DNA of 64,000 bases from Lachnospiraceae bacterium (GTDB lineage: Bacteria; Bacillota; Clostridia; Lachnospirales; Lachnospiraceae), in contig BLMC01000007.1 of the NCBI GenBank assembly GCA_011959805.1, positions 1-64,000 of the forward strand, written 5' to 3'. The translations under genes were made by a program, and so were the position numbers. Below are positions 28,486-37,676 of this stretch, piece by piece. Position 1 is the first letter of the stretch. Each line of letters starts with the position of its first letter. The notes beneath the pieces are model-generated. The model ran no database searches. It had not been told where the DNA came from and worked only from the letters and a program-made list of their open reading frames with translations.

Positions 28486-29400
28486 ATGGTAGAGATTTTA
28501 TTGATTATATTATTTATTATGATTGTGATTCTGGCGACAAATGTACGGATTGTTCCACAAGCGTATGCATATGTTATAGAACGGCTTGGCGGATATGACA
28601 CCACATGGGGAGTTGGATTACATTTTAAGATTCCTTTTCTTGACAGAGTTGCAAAAAAGGTAAATTTGAAAGAGCAAGTTGTAGATTTCCCACCACAGCC
28701 TGTTATTACAAAAGATAACGTAACAATGCAAATTGATACAGTGGTGTTTTTTCAAATTACAGATCCGAAAATGTATGCATATGGTGTAGATAATCCCATT
28801 ATGGCAATTGAAAAGTTGACAGCGACAACATTGAGAAATATTATTGGTGAGATGGAACTTGATCAAACGCTAACGTCAAGGGAAACAATTAATACAAGTA
28901 TGCGCTCGGCGCTAGATGTTGCCACAGATCCGTGGGGAATCAAAGTAAACCGTGTCGAGTTAAAGAACATTATCCCACCTGAGGCCATTCGGAACGCGAT
29001 GGAAAAACAGATGAAAGCAGAGCGCGAGCGCCGTGAAGCAATTTTGCGTGCAGAAGGTGAGAAGAAATCGACAATTCTTGTGGCAGAAGGTCAGAAAGAG
29101 TCTGCAATTCTTGAAGCAGAGGCAGAAAAACAGGCGGCAATTCTTCGTGCAGAGGCTGAGAAAGAGAAGAGAATCCGAGAGGCTGAAGGTCAGGCCGAGG
29201 CAATTCGTGTTGTGCAGATGGCAAATGCAGAAGGAATTAAATTTCTGAGGGAAGCAGGGGCTGATGAAGCGGTACTTACAATCAAAAAGCTTGAAGCGTT
29301 TGAGAAAGCTGCAAATGGCAATGCGACAAAAATTATCATTCCTTCGGAAATTCAAGGAGTAGCGGGACTTACAAAATCTGTTGGGGAAATATTGAAGTAA
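28486..29400 (+). CDS. SPFH/band 7 protein (stomatin/QmcA-like)
   Basis: A 304-residue membrane-anchored protein. An N-terminal helix (EILLIILFIMIVILATNV) precedes a band 7 domain (VIERLGGYDTTWGVGLHFKIPFLDRVAKKV) and a long charged coiled coil of Ala-Glu-Lys repeats (about residues 165-255, with units such as AILRAEGEKKS, ILVAEGQKES and ILEAEAEKQA). The class forms oligomeric rings that organise membrane proteins and proteases. With the NfeD gene just upstream it makes the conserved NfeD-SPFH pair. AGGAGG precedes ATG 28486. Confidence 0.92.
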   Translation: MVEILLIILFIMIVILATNVRIVPQAYAYVIERLGGYDTTWGVGLHFKIPFLDRVAKKVNLKEQVVDFPPQPVITKDNVTMQIDTVVFFQITDPKMYAYGVDNPIMAIEKLTATTLRNIIGEMELDQTLTSRETINTSMRSALDVATDPWGIKVNRVELKNIIPPEAIRNAMEKQMKAERERREAILRAEGEKKSTILVAEGQKESAILEAEAEKQAAILRAEAEKEKRIREAEGQAEAIRVVQMANAEGIKFLREAGADEAVLTIKKLEAFEKAANGNATKIIIPSEIQGVAGLTKSVGEILK

Positions 29401-29495
29401 AAATATTTCCAAAACAGCATTTAGGAAACTTTCTTTATTTTTGGTGACTGGTTTAAAGTGCTGATATAGAGCGAATAACAGGAGGAGCTATACCC

Positions 29496-30224
29496 ATGAC
29501 AAGGATATTGGTACTAGAGGACAGTAAGGATTGCTTAAATGCAATTACTGTGATGCTGGAAAAGGTATCGAATAGGGTGTGCGTCGTTCCTGTAAACAGT
29601 CTGGAGGAAGCAAGGGCGGCGCTTGAGGAAAAAGCGCTGCCCTTTCAGGCTTTTTTGTTGGATATTAATCTAAATATGAATGATAAAGATGACATCTCAG
29701 GGATAACCTTTGCGCGGGAGGTTCGCATGAGACGAGAGTATGCGTTCACGCCAATCGTGATGATTACCTCACTGGCAAATATGGAGCTGACAGCGTACAG
29801 GGAACTGCATTGCTATCAGTACCTTATAAAACCCTACAACGAACAGGATATTGAGAAGCTTGCTGTAAAGTTGTTATTTTTATCTCAGCAAGGGGAAACA
29901 CGGAACACATTTGTAGTGGTAAAAAAGGATGGAATTAATTACAAGATATTCTGTAAGGACATTGTGTGTATAAAAGCAGTACCGCGCGGGATTCAACTGA
30001 TATTATTAAAAGGCGAAATGAAGGTTTTGTACCTTTCTATAAAACAATTGCTTGAAAAACTGCCGAACGACAAATTTTTGCAAGTGCATCGCATGTGTGT
30101 TGTAAATCAGGACTATATTGATTATGTAGATATCGTGAACGGATTTATCCATATGAAAAATGGGGAGCAAGTGGAAATTGGCATTACATACAAGAGTAAT
30201 GTTAAGAAAAGATTGTGTATGTAG
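29496..30224 (+). CDS. LytTR-type response regulator
   Basis: A 242-residue response regulator. The receiver domain has LVLEDSKD acidic residues, the phospho-acceptor Asp in FLLDINLNMND near residue 55, the Thr/Ser switch (IVMITS) and the Lys in LIKPYNEQ. The C-terminal half is a LytTR DNA-binding domain (FVVVKKDGINYKIFCKDIVCIKAVPRG to FLQVHRMCVVNQDYIDYV). Such regulators (AgrA/ComE type) usually pair with GHKL kinases; that gene follows after a 242-bp gap. AGGAGGAG precedes ATG 29496. Confidence 0.92.
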   Translation: MTRILVLEDSKDCLNAITVMLEKVSNRVCVVPVNSLEEARAALEEKALPFQAFLLDINLNMNDKDDISGITFAREVRMRREYAFTPIVMITSLANMELTAYRELHCYQYLIKPYNEQDIEKLAVKLLFLSQQGETRNTFVVVKKDGINYKIFCKDIVCIKAVPRGIQLILLKGEMKVLYLSIKQLLEKLPNDKFLQVHRMCVVNQDYIDYVDIVNGFIHMKNGEQVEIGITYKSNVKKRLCM

Positions 30225-30466
30225 TTTCTTGGTAATATCAGAAAGGAATATAAAAAATGAATATTCCTAGTCAGCTTAGTTGCGGCAAGTAGGCAGGAAT
30301 AATCGTATTATATACTACATGGGAAAATAGAATATCAGTCAGTATGAAATCGCTGGTATTAATATAGAAGATTTGGCAAAGTATACCAGTGGGAACTGTG
30401 AGAACAAACCTGTGTAAGATTTAGGTGATATTAATAGGGGTGAGCGGAAAAAAGGGGTGTATTGCA
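30225..30466 (+). other. Gap between regulator and kinase with an 11-codon micro-ORF
   Basis: A 36-base micro-ORF at 30257-30292 (MNIPSQLSCGK) is preceded by AGAAAGGAA about 8 bases upstream. The following 130 bases contain another short frame, interrupted by a TAG after a few codons, ending YTSGNCENKPV. Neither resembles a known AgrD-type pheromone precursor, and no agrB is present. Coding status is unproven. I see no terminator here, so the kinase may be transcribed with the regulator. Confidence 0.25.
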
Positions 30467-31315
30467 ATGGCAGAGCTTGGCAGAAAATTTTTGTACAGAA
30501 TCTTTTGCGTAGTCGCGCTGATGATTGCATTATATTTGTTGATTGATTTGTATTTAAGTCAAACGTTGAATATTAAAGTAATAGTATTGTTTGGTATTGT
30601 TTTTTCCGTGATTATATTTGGCTTTTTTGATTGGGCACAAAACTATGCGGCGCTGCGGCGACAAGAACAAGAACTGAAAATTTATAAGCTGTACATCAAG
30701 CCGATGGAGGAGCTGACAAAAGACATTAGGGCGCGACAGCATGAGTTTGACAATCATATGAATGCGATTTTGAATATGCATGTCACCATTGACAATTATA
30801 ACGAACTTGTGCAAGCGCAATCGGCGTACTGCAAAGACATATATGGAGATAAATCACGCTGCAATCCGGCGTTGCTACGGATATCGGACAAGATATTGGC
30901 GGGATTTTTGTATAGCAAGATTATTAGTGCGCCCGTTTATATTGATATTGATATCCAAGTGCTGAGTCAGGAAATTGTGACACCTGTGTCTGAACACGCA
31001 CTTGTCGAAATTATTGGAACGTTGACCGACAATGCATTCGAGGCAGCAACACCACAAAGAAACAGAGTAGAGATGGTGCTAGATGCAAAAAATGATAAGT
31101 TAATTTTTATGATTACAAATCAGGTGGAAAATTTAACCATGAGTGAGATTTCACATTTTTTTGAAAAAGGATTTACGACCAAAAATAACCGCGAGGATAG
31201 AGGACTTGGGTTGTATCAAGCAAATCAAATTGCAAAGCGCCATAACGGGGAGATTACAGTAGAGTTGTTGGAGCAGACCGATGGACAAGAGATTTGCTTT
31301 GGGGTGAAAATATAA
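30467..31315 (+). CDS. GHKL-domain sensor histidine kinase (AgrC-like)
   Basis: A kinase of about 282 residues. Two N-terminal transmembrane helices (IFCVVALMIALYLLIDLYL and VIVLFGIVFSVIIFGFF) lead to a coiled segment and the phospho-acceptor His in ARQHEFDNHMNAILNMH. The ATP-binding GHKL domain has the N box (GTLTDNAFEAA) and the G box (EDRGLGLYQANQIAKRHNG). Two helices instead of the six or seven of AgrC suggest that it does not sense a cyclic peptide in the classical way. It partners the LytTR regulator upstream. GTG 30425 is an alternative start. Confidence 0.88.
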   Translation: MAELGRKFLYRIFCVVALMIALYLLIDLYLSQTLNIKVIVLFGIVFSVIIFGFFDWAQNYAALRRQEQELKIYKLYIKPMEELTKDIRARQHEFDNHMNAILNMHVTIDNYNELVQAQSAYCKDIYGDKSRCNPALLRISDKILAGFLYSKIISAPVYIDIDIQVLSQEIVTPVSEHALVEIIGTLTDNAFEAATPQRNRVEMVLDAKNDKLIFMITNQVENLTMSEISHFFEKGFTTKNNREDRGLGLYQANQIAKRHNGEITVELLEQTDGQEICFGVKI

Positions 31316-31336
31316 GGTATTTTTAGGAATACGCAG

Positions 31337-31383
31337 AAATCCATTTGCAGTACGAACAAAATTGTTTTGCAAATGGATTTTTC
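31337..31383 (+). terminator. Terminator after the two-component genes
   Basis: The stem AAATCCATTTGCA (31337-31349) pairs with TGCAAATGGATTT (31368-31380), 13 bp without mismatch, and ends in a T-rich run. It lies 21 bp after the kinase stop. Confidence 0.88.
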
Positions 31384-31507
31384 TTGTTGCCAATATGCTT
31401 TTACATAGAATTTGGTAGCGCTTGCTAGGTCCTATTTAAACTGGAATAAAGTGTTGTACATTTATACAGGAAAGTTTGAATTGAATATTCTAAATTTATA
31501 AATGATA

Positions 31508-31516
31508 TGGTATAAT
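31508..31516 (+). promoter_or_regulatory. Extended -10 promoter upstream of the four-gene operon
   Basis: TGGTATAAT is a consensus extended -10 element; the -35 region is poor. It points toward the operon that starts at 31755. The stretch 31384-31754 holds no gene I can support. Confidence 0.4.
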
Positions 31517-31692
31517 TACTTTTTGTATTAAACTCTTTGTTAATAATAGCAAAAGAAATTATGTTTTTGAGTGTATTTTGGGAATGCCGGTATTTAGAGA
31601 GAGTATTTTTGTCTGCCAAAGACTTTGGTGCAAAATTTTATTCTCTTAATGGACAATAGTGAGGATCTGTTCCGGTAAAATTAAAATATACA

Positions 31693-31722
31693 TTTACACA
31701 ATGTTACCTGATGGGGTATACT
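31693..31722 (+). promoter_or_regulatory. Sigma-A promoter of the four-gene operon
   Basis: TTTACA at 31693-31698 and TATACT at 31717-31722 with an 18-base spacer lie 32 bp before the first gene of the operon. Confidence 0.65.
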
Positions 31723-31754
31723 AAAAGATAATGAATTTTTAAGGAAGTGAAACA

Positions 31755-34700
31755 ATGGGTGACAATAGGGAGAAGCCGGAATATCTCGAATTTTCTTGTC
31801 AAGATATTGTGCTTAGTACGGAGCCAGGAGAAATAATCGAGGACAGCTTTACCATACATGCCGCTGATAAATATGCAGAGGGGAAAATATATTCATCTGA
31901 TACTAGGATGCGAATTTACGAGGCAGAATTTCGTGGCGAGGAGTCACAGATTTCATATTGTTTTGATGGGACTGCTACTGAAGCAGGAGGAAGCATTCGG
32001 GGAGAGTTTGTAATTATAAGTAATCGTGGCGAGTATATGATTCCTTACAAAATTAGTGTTTTGAAGCCACAGCTTCGGAGTTCTATGGGAGTAATTAAGA
32101 ATCTGTTTCACTTTACCAATTTGGCACAGGCAAACTGGGAAGAGGCAGTCGCACTTTTTTATTCTAAAAATTTTACTTCTATCATACAAAAAAATGATAA
32201 AAATGCTTATATGTCTTATATAGGGCAGTCTCGTTTTGAAGGCAATGAGCAGAATGTAGAGGAGTTTTTAATAGAAGTCAGTAAAAAAACACCGATTATT
32301 TATAGTTTTGATATAGAAGGTTTTTTACTCGAGGATATTCGAGACAGCATGGTCAAAAGTATTGTAATCACTAAAAGTGGTTGGGGATACAGTTATGTTA
32401 ATATTTGGATTGTCGGTGAATTTTTAAGTACAGATAGACAACAACTTACAAATACAGATTTCATTAGCAATAAGTGTAATTTTAATATTTATATTGATGC
32501 GTCAAAACTACATGATGGTGTGAACAGTGGGGCTGTTATTTTTTCGGATGCCTGCAATGAATATACGGTTCCATTTGATATTTTGATAGAGGAAGAACCA
32601 GAGAAAAGAACAGATAACAGAAAACAAAAACAGGCGTTATGTGATTTGGTAAACGGATATGTCAATATGAGGTTAAATTGTCTGACAACGTCTCAGTGGA
32701 TTAGTCAGTTTGAGAAAGGACTTAACAGTCTTTTGGACTTGGATGAGGACAATATTCTCTTTAATCTGTATAGAATACAGCTTTTAATTCTCAAGGAACG
32801 TTTTAACGAGGCCAAGTGGTATCTTGATATGTTGGAACAGCGGTTGGAAAAAGATGTAGGAAATATTTTCCAAAACTGTTATTATCTTTATTTAACTACA
32901 TTGATTAACTGCGCAGAAGACTATGTGAAAGAGGTCTGTGACAAGATTGAGACAATCTATGTGAATCATTCTGTAGAATGGAGGCTTGGTTGGTTAATAC
33001 TCCAGCTTAATGAAGATTTGCTGCGAAATCAAGAGCTTCGATGGCAGTTTATGGAGAAGATGTTTAAAGATGGATGTACAAGTCCCATGCTTTTGTGTGA
33101 AGCGGTTTTATTACTACAAAACAATCCAACTTTTTTGCTAAAGCTAGATGCATTTGAGGAAAGCGTTTTGTGGCATGGTGCTAGACGACAGCTACTCAAA
33201 CCAGAATTAATTGAACAGTTACAATATCTTGCTGCCCGCAAGAAAACTTACTCTACTTTGTTGATTCGGATTTTAGGTGAAGTATATCGTGTATACAAAT
33301 CACCACAGACAGTAGCGTCTATTTGTCATATTTTAATTCTGGGAGATAAAAAAGGGGTGAATGTCTATCCGTGGTATATGCTTGGCGTAGAGTATTCAGT
33401 GAGAGTGACGGGACTTTATGAATATTATATGATGTCGTTAGAACTTGATAAGTATGGAGACATCAAAGATAGTCTGGAAATTCCTAAAATGGTATTGATG
33501 TATTTTGCTTACCAAAGTAGCCTTGATTATGAACGAAATGCTTTTTTGTACGCATATATTATAAAGAATAAGGAGAAATATCCTGATTTAGAGCAAAGTT
33601 ATCGCATTGCGATTGAACGGTTTATTGTTGACCAAATTAAGCTTGGCCATATCAATGAAAATCTTGCATATCTTTACAAAAATAGATTGGCACCACAGAT
33701 GATTATGGATGATACTGCCTATGCTTTTACACCGCTTTTATTTATGCATCGTATTTATGTGGATAATTCAAAGGTAAAAAATATTGTTGTCATCCACGAA
33801 AAAGTGAATGGAGAAAGTTCTTATCCAGTGCTAAACTGTGTTAGTATGATACCGATTTACGGAAGCGAGTATAAACTTTTTTTGCAAGATGATAATGGCA
33901 ACCGCTTTACAAAGAGCATTTATTATGAAAATAAGCAGCTTATGGAGCCGAAGAAACAAATTGGTTATATCAGCGGTTTTATGAAAGGGCGTCTTAGTTT
34001 TGATATTTATCTGTGTGAAGTGGATAAGAATTATATCACCATTACAAATAATAATGTCAAACGGTATAAAAATCTTGCAGAGTCTCCTCAGGTGGTAGAG
34101 AGCTTTAAGAAGGAGATACGCACAAAACTTCTGCGATTTTATTATGATAATGATATGATTGGTGAACTAGATGCCTTTTTGGAAGACATTGAGGCTGATG
34201 CGATGGCAGCGACAGAACGAGCAGAATTTATTCGTTATATGATTTCGCGAGGAATGTTTGACAAAGCATATTATTGGTTGAAGTCTTACGGAGTAGCAGA
34301 TGTAGACCCAAAATCCGTGGCGCGCCTTGTTAGCAAGCGGATTGTCAGCAGAGATTTTGAATATGAAGCGTTTCTTGTAAATGTGGCATATTATATTTAT
34401 AAGAATATGAAATATGATGAAAATATCTTGCGTTATTTAATGGTAAACTATGAAGGAAAAGTTACTGAACTTAGAAAACTATGGAAATCAGCTCTTGATT
34501 TGGAGTTGGATACACAGCGGATTATGGAGCGAATTCTGCAACAAACAGAATACACAGGTGTTTTAATTGCTGACAGGGACAACCTGTTGATTTCATATGC
34601 GCAGTGTGAAAAGCAGGATAGAGCACTTGTAAAGAAGATTCTGTTAGAAATGTCTTATGAGTATTTTGTCTATGAAGCGATTCTTTGTCCGAAAATTTTT

Positions 34701-35426
34701 GACATGCTGTATCAGAGATATGTGAACGGGGAATTAACAGAGCAGATTTGCAAGTTTGCTATGCTAAAATTCTGGGCGGAAAATAGCCAAAATGATGCAG
34801 AAATACCAGGGGATATTATTCGACAGTTTGTGCAGGAGCTTTTGAATGATGAGATTTATTTTCCGTTTTATGTGAAACTTGTTCCCTTGGTGCCAGAACT
34901 GCATTACATAAAGGATAGTATTTTTGTTGAGTATCGAACGCAACCCCATAGTCAAGTATATATACACTATGCTTTTGACGATGGTTCTCCTGTAGAATCT
35001 ACTTTAATTGAAAATAGTGCTGAGATTTCAGAGGATAATGCTCAGGAGGAACCATCTGTGGAAACGATTGATTATGAGAGTTATGATATCCGAGAGATGA
35101 AAGAGATGTATGAGGGAATTCATGTAAGTATGTTCCAACTGTTTCATGGAGAAACAATACAATATTATATTACGGAAAATTATGCGGAAGATGGAGGATA
35201 TCCGCAGGAGCATGTAACACAGAGTGGTACATTATATGGAAGATCAGAGACAGATCCAGAAGGCTATTTATCTGGGAAAGGGCAGTACGATATCGACGAC
35301 CGGTTTAATATATTGAATGATATTTTGCTAAGTGTCAGTCTTCAGGATGAAGTGACTGCGCAACAGCTAACGGAAGAGTATTTGTATCAGGATTTCTGTG
35401 TAAGAGAGCTGTTTAAGGTACTGTGA
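31755..35426 (+). CDS. Very large cytoplasmic helical-repeat protein (DUF5717-type)
   Basis: A 1223-residue protein without a signal peptide or membrane segment. The first 115 residues (LEFSCQDIVLSTEPGEIIED to YMIPYKISVLKP) look like two beta-sandwich domains of bacterial Ig-like type. From about 120 to 1050 the sequence is almost wholly helical with TPR-like alternation (FNEAKWYLDMLEQRLEK; FDKAYYWLKSYG), broken near 680-790 by a beta-rich insert (SSYPVLNCVSMIPIYGSEYK). An acidic linker (about 1085-1110) precedes a final conserved-looking domain with EGIHVSMFQLFHGETIQYYI. I recall this as the Lachnospiraceae family DUF5717; it has no known function. It leads an operon with an Hsp70-like partner. 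Confidence 0.75.
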   Translation: MGDNREKPEYLEFSCQDIVLSTEPGEIIEDSFTIHAADKYAEGKIYSSDTRMRIYEAEFRGEESQISYCFDGTATEAGGSIRGEFVIISNRGEYMIPYKISVLKPQLRSSMGVIKNLFHFTNLAQANWEEAVALFYSKNFTSIIQKNDKNAYMSYIGQSRFEGNEQNVEEFLIEVSKKTPIIYSFDIEGFLLEDIRDSMVKSIVITKSGWGYSYVNIWIVGEFLSTDRQQLTNTDFISNKCNFNIYIDASKLHDGVNSGAVIFSDACNEYTVPFDILIEEEPEKRTDNRKQKQALCDLVNGYVNMRLNCLTTSQWISQFEKGLNSLLDLDEDNILFNLYRIQLLILKERFNEAKWYLDMLEQRLEKDVGNIFQNCYYLYLTTLINCAEDYVKEVCDKIETIYVNHSVEWRLGWLILQLNEDLLRNQELRWQFMEKMFKDGCTSPMLLCEAVLLLQNNPTFLLKLDAFEESVLWHGARRQLLKPELIEQLQYLAARKKTYSTLLIRILGEVYRVYKSPQTVASICHILILGDKKGVNVYPWYMLGVEYSVRVTGLYEYYMMSLELDKYGDIKDSLEIPKMVLMYFAYQSSLDYERNAFLYAYIIKNKEKYPDLEQSYRIAIERFIVDQIKLGHINENLAYLYKNRLAPQMIMDDTAYAFTPLLFMHRIYVDNSKVKNIVVIHEKVNGESSYPVLNCVSMIPIYGSEYKLFLQDDNGNRFTKSIYYENKQLMEPKKQIGYISGFMKGRLSFDIYLCEVDKNYITITNNNVKRYKNLAESPQVVESFKKEIRTKLLRFYYDNDMIGELDAFLEDIEADAMAATERAEFIRYMISRGMFDKAYYWLKSYGVADVDPKSVARLVSKRIVSRDFEYEAFLVNVAYYIYKNMKYDENILRYLMVNYEGKVTELRKLWKSALDLELDTQRIMERILQQTEYTGVLIADRDNLLISYAQCEKQDRALVKKILLEMSYEYFVYEAILCPKIFDMLYQRYVNGELTEQICKFAMLKFWAENSQNDAEIPGDIIRQFVQELLNDEIYFPFYVKLVPLVPELHYIKDSIFVEYRTQPHSQVYIHYAFDDGSPVESTLIENSAEISEDNAQEEPSVETIDYESYDIREMKEMYEGIHVSMFQLFHGETIQYYITENYAEDGGYPQEHVTQSGTLYGRSETDPEGYLSGKGQYDIDDRFNILNDILLSVSLQDEVTAQQLTEEYLYQDFCVRELFKVL

Positions 35427-35468
35427 ACAAAAGTGCACAGTCAGCTCTCTCAAAGAGGAGTATGAAAG

Positions 35469-36803
35469 ATGTTGATTGACAGGGCACTGGATGAAATAAC
35501 GAAGAAGAATAAAGTTGTAGTTGGCTTTGACTTGGGAAATGACTACTCGCAAATCAGTTATTGCAGACAAAATCAAAGTATGCCAGATACTATTAGTCTG
35601 GTAATGGGGGAGGAACAGTATAATATACCCACGCTTGTATGTAAGAGAAATGAAGCCGAAGAAAACACTGCATGGCTGATTGGAAAGGAAGCGTTAAAAG
35701 TTGCCAGTGAAGGAAAGGGAACACTTGTACAGAATTTGGTATTGTTAGCAAAGGATAATAGGAGCATTAAAATTGGAGAGGAAGAACTGACAGCAGAGTA
35801 TTTGCTAGAGATTTTTGTAAAAAAAGCACTTGCAATGTTATCCGCATATATTGTGTCCGAAGATATTGCAGCGGTGGCATTTACAATGAAAGATGTGGAT
35901 ACAGATGTTATGAATATGTTAAAAAGTATCTCAAAACACACTGTCTATCGAAAAACAGAGATTTATTTTTTAAGTTATGAAGACTGTTTCTTTCAATATA
36001 TGATTCATCAACCAGAAGAAATGTGGGTTCATGATGTGCTTCTATATAACTATGGAAGCGATGGTATTAAAAGCCATCGACTTTCTATGAACAGAAAGAC
36101 AAATCCAATAGCATGTTTTATTGATACAGCTCGTCACCCTCAAATGAAAATTCCTGATTTGTCAGGTAAGAGTGAGACTGCAAAAAGTGCAATTTATAAG
36201 CAGTTGGACTCTACATTGCTTGAAATTGTGCGGAAAAATTGTGAGCAGAGAGTTATAACATCTGTTTTTCTGCTGGGAGATTCCTTTTCAAAAGATTGGT
36301 GTCGAGAATCGCTAAAATATATGTGCCGAGGAAGACGTGTCTTTCAGGGAAATAATCTTTTTAGCAAAGGAGCATGTTATGGGGCAAGAGAACGTATCTA
36401 TCCTTCCACACTGTCGACTTCCTATGTATATTTGTCAGAAGATAAGCTTCGTGCCAATATCGGTATGACTTGTGATCGGGGACAGAATGAAGTCTATTAT
36501 CCGATTCTGGATGCAGGTACAAACTGGTATGAGGCACAGAGCATCTTTGATGTGATACTTGTTAAAAACAATATTATCACGTTAAATATAGCACCTGTAG
36601 ATGGAAGGAAAACACGAATTGCGCGAATTTCTCTCGAAGGTCTTAAAGTGAGAGGGAACAGAACAAACCGTGTACAACTTCGCTTTTATATGGAGGATGC
36701 GAGTGCTGTTCAGATTGAGATAACAGATAAAGGGTTTGGCGAATTTTTTCCGTCCACAGGTCAGGTTTGGAAGGAATGTTTGCCGTTGGAGGCAATCACA
36801 TAG
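35469..36803 (+). CDS. Hsp70/actin-fold ATPase-like protein (DUF5716-type)
   Basis: A 444-residue protein whose N-terminus, VVGFDLGNDYSQISYC, matches the phosphate-1 loop of Hsp70/actin-fold ATPases. Further signs are TAWLIGKEALKVA, the central EDIAAVAFTMKDVD, a degenerate phosphate-2 region (LLYNYGSDGIKSHRLS) and an adenosine-motif-like VFLLGDSFSKDWC with SKGACYGA. The Hsp70 peptide-binding domain and lid are missing; the last 100 residues are a beta-rich domain (ITLNIAPVDGRKTRIARISL). I recall the family as DUF5716. It lies 42 bp after the giant helical protein and 20 bp before the TPR gene. ATP binding is plausible but the loops are divergent. Confidence 0.72.
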   Translation: MLIDRALDEITKKNKVVVGFDLGNDYSQISYCRQNQSMPDTISLVMGEEQYNIPTLVCKRNEAEENTAWLIGKEALKVASEGKGTLVQNLVLLAKDNRSIKIGEEELTAEYLLEIFVKKALAMLSAYIVSEDIAAVAFTMKDVDTDVMNMLKSISKHTVYRKTEIYFLSYEDCFFQYMIHQPEEMWVHDVLLYNYGSDGIKSHRLSMNRKTNPIACFIDTARHPQMKIPDLSGKSETAKSAIYKQLDSTLLEIVRKNCEQRVITSVFLLGDSFSKDWCRESLKYMCRGRRVFQGNNLFSKGACYGARERIYPSTLSTSYVYLSEDKLRANIGMTCDRGQNEVYYPILDAGTNWYEAQSIFDVILVKNNIITLNIAPVDGRKTRIARISLEGLKVRGNRTNRVQLRFYMEDASAVQIEITDKGFGEFFPSTGQVWKECLPLEAIT

Positions 36804-36823
36804 GAAATAAAGAGGTTATATAA

Positions 36824-37657
36824 ATGAATAATGTTTGTCTATGTATAGGAAATTATGCAAAAAATCCATTTTATTTAAAATTTTCAGACATTTCATTGTA
36901 TTCTATAGAGGAGTTATGTTATTATTTTATGGAAAGGGTGCATTTGCTAGATGATTCTGTTGTCTCAGAGGAGCTTGTAAGTTGGATTCGCTTGGAGTGT
37001 GGGCTTACAGAACTTGCAGATGAACTCGATGTCTATGTTAGGAAGCATGTGTCTGTTGCTGCCTTTGTCTCAACGATATTTGAGAGAACTGGTATGTATG
37101 ACAGCAGTACCATAAAGCAGGTAGACCGAATCTTAAAAGAACAGTCAAGTCTTACAATTATAGAAAAGTATAGGAAAAGAGCGGAATATCTGTACCAGCA
37201 AGGAAGATTCCGACAAGCACTTGCCATTTATAGAGAGCTAGTGGAGTACATACCTTCACGGGATAATTCGGGAAGAGCACTGTTGTATTATAATATGGCA
37301 TCTATCTATGCTATGGACTTTGCGTACAGACAGGCGGCAGATTTATACTATGAGGCGTACTTGTTGCATCCTGATAGACAGACCAGACATGCCTATATTC
37401 TTGCGAACAGAAAAGCACTTACGGACTATGCATACGGCGCTTTCAAACGGGATAATCCAGATTGGGAGGAGGATTTCCAAATAGTTGAGCAATTGTGTGC
37501 ACAGGTGGACCAAAAATGGCTTGATTCGCGGGAAAGAAAATTGGTGACAGAGCTGGAAGAATTGAAGGTGAACGGACAGGTAGAACTGTATCGTCAGCGG
37601 TCACAGGCGCTAATGAAACAACTCAAAAAGGATTACAAGCGCCAGACAATGAGTTAG
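36824..37657 (+). CDS. TPR protein of the Hsp70-like operon
   Basis: A 277-residue soluble helical protein. Its N-terminal 100 residues (CIGNYAKNPFYLKFSDISLYSIEELCYYFME) form a distinct domain I do not recognise by name. Residues about 118-200 carry TPR-like helices (RKRAEYLYQQGRFRQALAIYRELVEY and LLYYNMASIYAMDFAYRQAADLYYEAYLLHP). The basic C-terminus may form a coiled coil. It sits between the Hsp70-like gene and a membrane coiled-coil gene with 20-bp gaps, so it may be the adaptor of a complex. Confidence 0.7.
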   Translation: MNNVCLCIGNYAKNPFYLKFSDISLYSIEELCYYFMERVHLLDDSVVSEELVSWIRLECGLTELADELDVYVRKHVSVAAFVSTIFERTGMYDSSTIKQVDRILKEQSSLTIIEKYRKRAEYLYQQGRFRQALAIYRELVEYIPSRDNSGRALLYYNMASIYAMDFAYRQAADLYYEAYLLHPDRQTRHAYILANRKALTDYAYGAFKRDNPDWEEDFQIVEQLCAQVDQKWLDSRERKLVTELEELKVNGQVELYRQRSQALMKQLKKDYKRQTMS

Positions 37658-37676
37658 CGAAAGGGGTTATTTCAAG

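Noticed and set aside
30298-30418. Short frame read through an in-frame TAG, as a possible recoded peptide
   Set aside because: There is no recoding signal or family match; an ordinary stop in non-coding DNA is simpler.
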